Part shown: piece after piece, positions 1 through 4,820 of the stretch
Layout: each line of letters opens with the position of its first letter
Position numbering within the stretch: the first letter of the stretch is position 1
Assembly: GCA_964591225.1 (NCBI GenBank)
Contig: CAZQAO010000020.1
Span: 1-16,847, forward strand
From: MGBC108787 sp964591225
GTDB lineage: Bacteria > Bacillota_I > Bacilli_A > RF39 > UBA660
DNA length: 16,847 bases
Direction: 5' to 3'
Made by a program: the position numbers and the translations under genes
Notes under the pieces: generated by a model
Seen by the model: the letters and a program-made list of their open reading frames with translations, nothing else
The model's database searches: none
Told to the model about the DNA's origin: nothing

Positions 1-6
1 AAATTG

Positions 7-35
7 TTGTCAATTTTCTTTTTTTATGCTATCAT
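7..35 (+). promoter_or_regulatory. Sigma-A promoter for rplK-rplA
   Basis: The -35 box is TTGTCA (7-12) and the -10 box TATCAT (30-35), separated by 17 bp. A TG one base upstream of the -10 box (27-28) makes it an extended -10. Transcription should start near 42, leaving a leader of about 100 nt before rplK. Confidence 0.75.
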
Positions 36-74
36 CTTAGGTGCAATCGCATATAGTTATGTGAATTGTTGTTT

Positions 75-112
75 TGAGTGGGAGGGAATGCGGATTTGCC
101 CATTACCACTCA
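75..112 (+). promoter_or_regulatory. rplK leader hairpin, probable L1-type autoregulatory site
   Basis: TGAGTGG (75-81) pairs perfectly with CCACTCA (106-112). An asymmetric internal loop leads to an inner GGG/CCC stem. L1 is known in other bacteria to bind a two-stem, asymmetric-loop structure in the leader of its own operon, mimicking its 23S rRNA site. The stem is seen; its role as an L1 site is inferred from position and shape. Confidence 0.55.
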
Positions 113-144
113 CACGAGAAAAAATTTTAATGGAGGTGTTTTTC

Positions 145-744
145 GTGGCTAAAGAAGTCGTAAAGAAAATTAAATTACAAATTGAAGCTGGTAAAGCGAC
201 ACCTGCTCCACCAGTAGGAACATGTTTAGGACCTGCAGGAATTAATATTCAAGATTTCTGTAGTCGATTCAATGAAGCGACAAGAGATAAAATGGGAGAT
301 TTATTACCTGTAGAAATCTCAGTGTACGAAGATCGAAGCTTTGATTTTGTTATAAAAACTGCACCAGCAGGATTCTTACTTAAAAAAGTAGCTAAGATTC
401 AAAAAGGCAGTAAAAAAGGTGCTAATGAAATAGTTGCTACTATTTCTAAAGAAGATTTAAGAAAAATCGCCGAAGAAAAATTGCCAGATCTTAATGCTTA
501 CGATGTTGATTCAGCAATGAATATTATTGAAGGAACAGCTAGAAATATGGGAATTGCTGTTAAAGGTGTCAACGATGTCGAACTAGAGGCTCAAGCTAGA
601 GAAGCTGCAGCTCATGAAGCTGAGATGGCCAAAAGAGATGAAGAATTAGCAGAATTAGAAGAAGAAGCTAAAGAATTAGCAAGTGGCAATGTTGAAGTAG
701 CAGAAGAACCAACTACTGAAGAACCAACCACTGAAGAAGAATAA
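145..744 (+). CDS. rplK: Large ribosomal subunit protein L11 with an acidic C-terminal extension
   Basis: L11 sits at the base of the ribosomal stalk, binds the GTPase-associated region of 23S rRNA and helps factor-dependent GTP hydrolysis. The GTG start at 145 gives the family N-terminus (AKEVVKKIKLQIEAGKATPAPPVG) and has GGAGG at 132-136, eight bases upstream. The frame stays open upstream to about position 4, but that stretch holds the promoter and leader hairpin. The product is 199 residues; the family is usually about 141. The core ends near residue 143. Residues 144-199 form an Ala/Glu-rich, probably helical segment and end in a repeated PTTEE motif. The Pro-rich loop reads PPVGTCLGPAG, where most L11 proteins have PPVGPALGQ. 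Identity is certain; the role of the tail is unknown. Confidence 0.97.
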   Translation: MAKEVVKKIKLQIEAGKATPAPPVGTCLGPAGINIQDFCSRFNEATRDKMGDLLPVEISVYEDRSFDFVIKTAPAGFLLKKVAKIQKGSKKGANEIVATISKEDLRKIAEEKLPDLNAYDVDSAMNIIEGTARNMGIAVKGVNDVELEAQAREAAAHEAEMAKRDEELAELEEEAKELASGNVEVAEEPTTEEPTTEEE

Positions 745-793
745 TTAATAAATTTAAAAAAATCCGCTAATAAACCACAGTTAGGAGGAAAAT

Positions 794-1492
794 ATGAAAA
801 AGCAAGGAAAAAAATATGTGGAAGCTTCTAATAAAGTAGAAAAAGATAAAGAATATTCTCTTGAAGAAGCAATTAAATTGGTCAAAGAAACAGCCATTAC
901 CAAGTTTGATAGTACTATTGATATTGCAATCAAATTAAATGTTGATCCCAAAAAAGCTGATCAACAATTACGGGGTTCTTTTGTACTACCAAACGGAACA
1001 GGAAAAAATAAAAAAATCTTAGTAATTGCTAAAGGAGCTCAAGCAGAAGCTGCCAAAAATGCAGGAGCAGATTATGTCGGCGAAAAAGAAATGATTGAAA
1101 AAATTCAAAAAGAGAATTGGTTTGATTTTGATGTAATTATTGCTACTCCTGAGATGATGCCTGAACTTGGTAAAATTGGTAAAATTTTAGGTCCAAAAGG
1201 TTTAATGCCTAACCCTAAAACTAATACAGTTACTAATAATGTAGCAGCAGCTATCGAAGATGTTAAAAAAGGTATGGTTGGTTTTAAAACTGATACTTAT
1301 GGAAATATTCATAGTGTAATTGGCAAATCTTCTTTTGATAATAATAAATTACAAGAGAACTTAGAATATATTGTATCAACTATTGCTAAATTAAAACCAG
1401 CTAGTGTCAAAGGTAAATATATTCTTTCGGTATCTATTTCATCAACAATGGGTCCGGGAATTAAAATAGATAAAAATTCTTTTGACATTTAG
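794..1492 (+). CDS. rplA: Large ribosomal subunit protein L1
   Basis: L1 forms the mobile L1 stalk at the ribosomal E site and usually represses its own operon by binding the leader mRNA. At 232 residues it has family length. Typical stretches are present, including FDSTIDIAIKLNVDPKKADQ, the LPNGTGK loop and GKILGPKGLMPNPKTNTV. The ATG at 794 follows TAGGAGG at about 782-788. It lies 49 bp after rplK and is probably co-transcribed with it, as in most bacteria. Its last codons (Ser-Phe-Asp-Ile) also form the -35 box of the next promoter. Confidence 0.97.
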   Translation: MKKQGKKYVEASNKVEKDKEYSLEEAIKLVKETAITKFDSTIDIAIKLNVDPKKADQQLRGSFVLPNGTGKNKKILVIAKGAQAEAAKNAGADYVGEKEMIEKIQKENWFDFDVIIATPEMMPELGKIGKILGPKGLMPNPKTNTVTNNVAAAIEDVKKGMVGFKTDTYGNIHSVIGKSSFDNNKLQENLEYIVSTIAKLKPASVKGKYILSVSISSTMGPGIKIDKNSFDI

Positions 1493-1510
1493 AGTTCAAT
1501 TTAATATAAT
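1482..1510 (+). promoter_or_regulatory. Perfect-consensus sigma-A promoter for rplJ-rplL
   Basis: TTGACA (1482-1487), a 17-bp spacer and TATAAT (1505-1510) match the sigma-A consensus at every box position. The -35 box lies inside the last codons of rplA and the -10 box just past its stop. Transcription should start near 1517, at the 5' edge of the L10 leader. Confidence 0.85.
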
Positions 1511-1516
1511 ACGTTG

Positions 1517-1620
1517 TAGAAAAGCGTGATAACCAAAGACAGTAGGGGAGCAATCTTAATTATCCTACCGAGGGAAAACGAATCTTTTTTAGGCTCTTTT
1601 TCCCCAAAAAGGGCTTTTCT
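1517..1620 (+). promoter_or_regulatory. Ribosomal protein L10 leader (rplJL autoregulation)
   Basis: The segment has the hallmark of the Firmicutes L10 leader: AACCAAAGACAGTAGG (1531-1546) followed by TATCCTACCGAGG, with GTAGG (1542-1546) pairing to CCTAC (1564-1568). In known cases the L10-L12 complex binds here to repress rplJL. A terminator-like hairpin follows inside the leader, suggesting control by attenuation. Confidence 0.85.
1591..1620 (+). terminator. Attenuator-type intrinsic terminator in the L10 leader
   Basis: GCTCTTTTT (1593-1601) pairs with AAAAAGGGC (1606-1614) around a CCCC loop, with one G-U pair, and the stem extends by two weaker pairs. A TTTTCT tail follows. It lies between the L10-binding fold and the rplJ ribosome binding site, so it can stop transcription before the structural genes. 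Confidence 0.65.
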
Positions 1621-1644
1621 ATTGATAAAGATAAGGAGGATGTT

Positions 1645-2139
1645 ATGGCCAGTCAAAAAGTTCTTGATGAAAAGAAAGAAATTGTTAGTGAGATTACGGA
1701 AAAAATAAAAAATAGTGAATCTGTAATTTTGTTTCAATATCAAGGCTTGACAGTTGCTGATTTAAGTGAGTTAAGAAATAAGCTAAGAGATGTTAATGCT
1801 ATCGTTAAAGTTTATAAAAATACTTTATTAAAAAGAGCTTTAGATGATTTACATATTAGCTTAGATGGTTTCTTAGAAGGACCAAATGCTATTTTATTTG
1901 GTCAAGACTTACTTGAACCAATTAAAGTAATTGCTGATTTTGCCAAAGATAATGACAAATTAGATATTCGAGTTGGTATTATTTCCGGAGATGTAGCTGA
2001 TTTAAAAACAATTCGGGAATATGCTAGTATTCCATCCAGAGAAGGCTTACTTACTATGCTTGCTGGTGGTATGATCCAATATGTAAAAGATTTAGCAGTT
2101 GGTTTAAACCTTTATGCTGAACAATTAGAAAAAAATTAG
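1645..2139 (+). CDS. rplJ: Large ribosomal subunit protein L10
   Basis: L10 (also called P0) anchors the L12 dimers to the ribosome and, with L12, represses its own mRNA. The 164-residue product has family length. Diagnostic stretches are SVILFQYQGLTVADLSELR near residues 26-44, VYKNTLLKRAL, and a C-terminal helix that binds L12. The ATG at 1645 follows AAGGAGG (about 1633-1639). rplL follows 19 bp downstream in the same transcript. Confidence 0.97.
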   Translation: MASQKVLDEKKEIVSEITEKIKNSESVILFQYQGLTVADLSELRNKLRDVNAIVKVYKNTLLKRALDDLHISLDGFLEGPNAILFGQDLLEPIKVIADFAKDNDKLDIRVGIISGDVADLKTIREYASIPSREGLLTMLAGGMIQYVKDLAVGLNLYAEQLEKN

Positions 2140-2158
2140 AAAATAGGAGGAGAAAAAA

Positions 2159-2530
2159 ATGGCTAAATTAACCAAAGATGAATTTATAAGTGCTTTAAAA
2201 GAAATGACTATTCTTGAAGTAAAAGAATTAGTTGATGCAATGAAAGAAGAATTTGGAGTAGATCCTAGTGCTGTAGCAGTTTCTGCTGCCCCTGTTAGTG
2301 GTGGCGAAGAAGATACTGGTTCTGCTACTAAAACTGTAGTACTTAAGAGTGCTGGAGGAAATAAAATCCAAGTTATTAAAATATTAAAAGAAATTACTGG
2401 ACTAGGATTAGTTGAAGCAAAAGCTTTAGCTGATAATGGTGGTAATATTAAAGAAAACGTTGCTGCTGATGAAGCTAATAATATTAAAGCTCAACTTGAA
2501 GAAGCTGGAGCAGAAGTAGAATTAGCTTAA
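2159..2530 (+). CDS. rplL: Large ribosomal subunit protein L7/L12
   Basis: L12 is the multi-copy stalk protein that recruits EF-Tu and EF-G. The 123-residue product shows the normal layout: an N-terminal dimerisation domain (residues 1-35), an Ala/Ser/Gly-rich hinge (about 36-52), and a C-terminal factor-binding domain with KSAGGNKIQVIKILKEITGLGLVEAKAL. A strong AGGAGG precedes the ATG. It is the last gene of its transcription unit, followed directly by a terminator rather than by rpoB. Confidence 0.97.
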   Translation: MAKLTKDEFISALKEMTILEVKELVDAMKEEFGVDPSAVAVSAAPVSGGEEDTGSATKTVVLKSAGGNKIQVIKILKEITGLGLVEAKALADNGGNIKENVAADEANNIKAQLEEAGAEVELA

Positions 2531-2540
2531 GGAAGGTAAA

Positions 2541-2568
2541 AAGCTCATAGTTAAATATGAGTTTTTTT
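2541..2568 (+). terminator. Intrinsic terminator after rplL
   Basis: CTCATA (2544-2549) pairs with TATGAG (2556-2561) around a 6-nt loop, extended by A-U and G-U pairs at the base, and is followed by seven T residues (2562-2568). This ends the stalk operon. Confidence 0.8.
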
Positions 2569-2612
2569 GTGGCATCTTTTCCATGGATATTTTAAAATAA
2601 ATAGATTAATAA

Positions 2613-2641
2613 TTTACAAAGAATTTTTTTCATTATATAAT
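2613..2641 (+). promoter_or_regulatory. Sigma-A promoter of the 90-residue membrane protein gene
   Basis: TTTACA (2613-2618), a 17-bp spacer and TATAAT (2636-2641). A second overlapping TATAAT is at 2642-2647. The start codon is at 2658, so the leader is only about 10 nt and is essentially the AGGTG ribosome binding site. Confidence 0.75.
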
Positions 2642-2657
2642 TATAATAGGTGATTGT

Positions 2658-2930
2658 ATGAAAAAGACAGTAATAACTGTTATAAAAGTGGCAGTACTAG
2701 CATTTATATTTTTATGGATTGTAATGGTATTTACCGATTATTTTAGAGTTAGACAAAGTAAAAATCCCATGTTCTGTTTTAGTGAAAATGAAAAAGAATA
2801 TGATGATGGAACAGTTTATTTTTGTAATGGATTAGGATATAAAATGATTCGTTATAATCGGGAATGTTTAGGTGCAACTGAATTTGGTCCATTCTTTATC
2901 AAAGAAAGAACTTGTGATTCTAATAATTGA
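2658..2930 (+). CDS. Small single-pass membrane protein with a four-cysteine outer domain
   Basis: The 90-residue product has one transmembrane helix (about residues 5-26) after a Lys-start, so the rest should face outside. The soluble part (27-90) carries four cysteines (C40, C56, C70, C86), enough for two disulfides, and the segments YDDGTVYFCNGLGYK and EFGPFFIKER. These look like conserved motifs of an uncharacterised small-protein family in Firmicutes, but that is recollection and no function can be given. ATG 2658 follows AGGTG at 2648-2652. It has its own promoter and no terminator before the next promoter. It lies between rplL and rpsL, where many relatives carry rpoBC. Confidence 0.8.
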   Translation: MKKTVITVIKVAVLAFIFLWIVMVFTDYFRVRQSKNPMFCFSENEKEYDDGTVYFCNGLGYKMIRYNRECLGATEFGPFFIKERTCDSNN

Positions 2931-2955
2931 TTAAAGTAAACTCTTGTTTTATAAT
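2927..2955 (+). promoter_or_regulatory. Sigma-A promoter overlapping the preceding stop codon
   Basis: TTGATT (2927-2932), a 17-bp spacer and TATAAT (2950-2955). The -35 box contains the TGA stop of the upstream gene. The predicted start near 2962 is about 15 nt from the GTG start at 2977. Confidence 0.7.
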
Positions 2956-2976
2956 AGCAAGTTGGTTGGTGATTTT

Positions 2977-3405
2977 GTGAAATTGGATAATCGTGGTTGG
3001 GGTTTAAGCGAAATGCTTATTTTAATGGCAGTGTTAATACTATTCTTATTAATTTCAGTATTTTTATCTCATCAATTATCGGGGAAGTCTAACAATATTT
3101 TCTTAGAACCACTAGTTAAAACAACTTATACAGATGTGGAAGAAAATGTTAAAAATGCTGCTTTATCTTATTTTAAAGATTACTATGATTCGCAAATTAA
3201 TACAGGAACAATTACAGTTACAACCATTAATTTATTAAAATATAATCATTTACAAGAAAAAGATTTAACACCTTCTAGCGAAAAAGAAGCATGTTTAGGT
3301 TATGCTTTAATTCATCGGGAAAACGAAGGCTTAGAAGTGCAACCATTTATTGGGTGTAAAAATTATGAAACGACTGGTTACCAATCTTGGAGATTAGGTG
3401 AATAG
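2977..3405 (+). CDS. Prepilin-like membrane protein with a disulfide module
   Basis: The start chosen is GTG 2977, preceded by GGTGAT; an upstream TTG at 2944 would lie inside the promoter. The 142-residue product begins KLDNRGWGLSEMLILM and continues with a hydrophobic helix to about residue 30. This fits a type IV prepilin signal: Gly at -1 and Glu at +5 of the mature protein, although Trp at +1 is rarer than Phe. The rest resembles a pilin stalk helix (to about 70) followed by a small domain. C106 and C127 flank it in the pattern CLGYA ... GCKNYETTGY, shared with the next gene. No pilus ATPase or prepilin peptidase is nearby, so the role (pseudopilin, adhesin or other surface protein) is open. 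Confidence 0.75.
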   Translation: MKLDNRGWGLSEMLILMAVLILFLLISVFLSHQLSGKSNNIFLEPLVKTTYTDVEENVKNAALSYFKDYYDSQINTGTITVTTINLLKYNHLQEKDLTPSSEKEACLGYALIHRENEGLEVQPFIGCKNYETTGYQSWRLGE

Positions 3406-3406
3406 T

Positions 3407-3763
3407 ATGGATAAAATGCGTAAATATTCCATTATTTGGGGTATAATGCTATTCTTGATTGTGGCCTTATTAACTACTTATGGCTTTATTTATAAAAAGA
3501 AAACTAGTGTTTATAAAGATTTAGAAGCCAAACTAGTTGATGCTGAGAAAAAGTATGTCGATGCTCAATTTCTCTATCCAGATAAAAACGAAACGTTAAA
3601 AACTACTTCCGAAGAATTAATTAGTAATGGTTACTTAGATGAATTAAAAATTAAAGATCAAGAGTGTCTAGGTTATGTGGTAGTTAATTTTGAGGATTCA
3701 GTCTACCAATATAAAGGCTATATATCTTGTGCTAAATATAAAACTAAAGGCTACGAAAATTAG
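3407..3763 (+). CDS. Pilin-like membrane protein, apparent paralogue of the upstream gene
   Basis: The 118-residue product has one transmembrane helix (residues 8-29) with no clear Gly-Phe-Glu prepilin cleavage site, then a helical segment (33-56) and a C-terminal module. That module, CLGYVVVN ... YISCAKYKTKGYEN, matches the upstream protein in motif order and in Cys spacing: C87 and C108 are 21 residues apart, exactly as C106 and C127 are upstream. Start ATG 3407 has AGGTG at 3396-3400; a GTG at 3398 in the same frame lies inside that site. The gene begins 1 bp after the upstream stop, so translation is probably coupled. A tandem duplication with loss of the cleavage site is a reasonable inference. 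Confidence 0.75.
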   Translation: MDKMRKYSIIWGIMLFLIVALLTTYGFIYKKKTSVYKDLEAKLVDAEKKYVDAQFLYPDKNETLKTTSEELISNGYLDELKIKDQECLGYVVVNFEDSVYQYKGYISCAKYKTKGYEN

Positions 3764-3771
3764 CTTTTTTT
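3746..3771 (+). terminator. Intrinsic terminator overlapping the stop codon
   Basis: AAAGGCT (3746-3752) pairs with AGCTTTT (3762-3768), with one G-U pair and a 9-nt loop, and a T run extends to 3771. The TAG stop (3761-3763) runs into the 3' arm, so the last codons of the gene supply the stem. Confidence 0.6.
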
Positions 3772-3782
3772 AATATATTTTG

Positions 3783-3812
3783 TTGACTTTCATATAATGG
3801 TAGTGATATATT
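3783..3812 (+). promoter_or_regulatory. Sigma-A promoter of the str operon
   Basis: TTGACT (3783-3788), an 18-bp spacer and TATATT (3807-3812) with an extended TG at 3804-3805. Transcription should begin near 3819, immediately before the leader hairpin. Confidence 0.7.
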
Positions 3813-3821
3813 ATTTTTGAA

Positions 3822-3863
3822 TTTTAAATTTCGGTTCTAAGGCAGTTAGAACTTAATTTAAAA
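3822..3863 (+). promoter_or_regulatory. Long 5'-terminal hairpin in the rpsL leader
   Basis: A 9-bp perfect lower stem (3822-3830 with 3855-3863) and a 7-bp perfect upper stem (GTTCTAA 3834-3840 with TTAGAAC 3846-3852) are separated by a small internal loop (TCG on one side, TT on the other) and capped by GGCAG. No U-run follows, so it is not a terminator. In E. coli S7 regulates the str operon, but at the rpsL-rpsG junction rather than here. A role in autoregulation or mRNA stability is inferred. Confidence 0.6.
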
Positions 3864-3908
3864 CCATATTTGATACACCAGGATGTGTGTTAATGAAAGG
3901 AGGACAAT

Positions 3909-4322
3909 ATGTCAACAATTAATCAATTAGTTACGAACAAAAGAAAAAAGAAAACCAGAAAAAGTAAAAGTCCTGTTTTAAATGTTGGATTAAATACTCT
4001 GGAAAGAAAACAAACTGATCAAAAGAGTCCACAAAAAAGAGGAGTATGTACTCGTGTTGGAACTAAGACTCCCAAGAAACCGAACTCAGCTCTTCGTAAA
4101 TATGCGAGAGTTAGACTTTCTAATGGTAAAGAAATCGATGCTTACATACCAGGAGAAGGCCATAACTTACAAGAGCATAGTGTTGTTTTAGTCCGGGGCG
4201 GTCGGGTTAAAGATTTAATCGGTGTTCGTTATCACATTGTACGAGGAACATTAGATACGCAAGGCGTTCAAGATAGACAACAAGGACGTAGTAAATATGG
4301 AACTAAGAAACCAAAAAAATAA
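3909..4322 (+). CDS. rpsL: Small ribosomal subunit protein S12
   Basis: S12 lies at the decoding centre and affects accuracy and streptomycin binding. The 137-residue product has the N-terminal insertion usual in Gram-positive S12 (residues about 21-38). The TPKKPNSALRK loop is intact (K56 equals E. coli K43). The second loop reads GGRVKDLIGVRYH: K101 and D102 (the residue methylthiolated by RimO in E. coli) are present, but the near-universal Pro after Leu is Ile104. The ATG at 3909 follows AAAGGAGG. It is first in rpsL-rpsG-fusA. Confidence 0.97.
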   Translation: MSTINQLVTNKRKKKTRKSKSPVLNVGLNTLERKQTDQKSPQKRGVCTRVGTKTPKKPNSALRKYARVRLSNGKEIDAYIPGEGHNLQEHSVVLVRGGRVKDLIGVRYHIVRGTLDTQGVQDRQQGRSKYGTKKPKK

Positions 4323-4343
4323 TAGATAAAGGAGGAAAATAAA

Positions 4344-4811
4344 ATGCGTAAGAGAAGAGCAATTAAAAGAGATGTCTTACCCGATCCCGTGTATAATTCT
4401 AAAGTAGTAACCAAACTGGTTAATCAAATTATGCTCGATGGAAAAAAGGGTACAGCTCAAAAAATTCTTTATGAAGCATTTGATATTATAAAAGAAAAAA
4501 CTGGTAAAGAACCAATTGAGGTTTATAATCAAGCTTTAGAAAATGTAAAACCCGCTTTAGAAGTTAAATCTCGTCGAGTTGGGGGTTCTAATTATCAAGT
4601 TCCAATTGAAGTTAATGATGAAAGAAGTCAAGCTTTAGCACTTCGTTGGATTGTTAATTATGCCAAATTAAGAAATGGCAAAGGTATGGCTGTTAATTTA
4701 GCTAATGAACTTATAGATGCTGCTAATGGTACTGGCGGCGCTGTTAAAAAACGTGAAGATACTCACAAAATGGCAGAAGCAAATAAAGCGTTTGCTCATT
4801 ATAGATGGTAG
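4344..4811 (+). CDS. rpsG: Small ribosomal subunit protein S7
   Basis: S7 nucleates assembly of the 30S head and contacts E-site tRNA. The 155-residue product has family length (about 156), begins MRKRRAIKRDVLPDPVYNSK and carries conserved segments VKSRRVGGSNYQVPIEV and KREDTHKMAEANKAFAHYRW. An AAGGAGG precedes the ATG. It starts 22 bp after rpsL, and its stop overlaps the ribosome binding site of fusA (TAGGAGG), implying coupled expression. Confidence 0.97.
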   Translation: MRKRRAIKRDVLPDPVYNSKVVTKLVNQIMLDGKKGTAQKILYEAFDIIKEKTGKEPIEVYNQALENVKPALEVKSRRVGGSNYQVPIEVNDERSQALALRWIVNYAKLRNGKGMAVNLANELIDAANGTGGAVKKREDTHKMAEANKAFAHYRW

Positions 4812-4820
4812 GAGGATGTT

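Noticed and set aside
4..144. In-frame extension of L11 upstream of GTG 145, which would add 47 hydrophobic and Cys-rich residues.
   Set aside because: The region holds a good promoter and leader hairpin, and GTG 145 has an ideal GGAGG and gives the family N-terminus.
1501..1743. Open frames on both strands across the rplA-rplJ gap.
   Set aside because: The gap is accounted for by the promoter, the L10 leader and an attenuator; the frames have no ribosome binding site or family resemblance.
2944..2976. TTG start for the prepilin-like gene.
   Set aside because: It overlaps the -10 box; GTG 2977 has GGTGAT upstream and yields a proper short prepilin leader.
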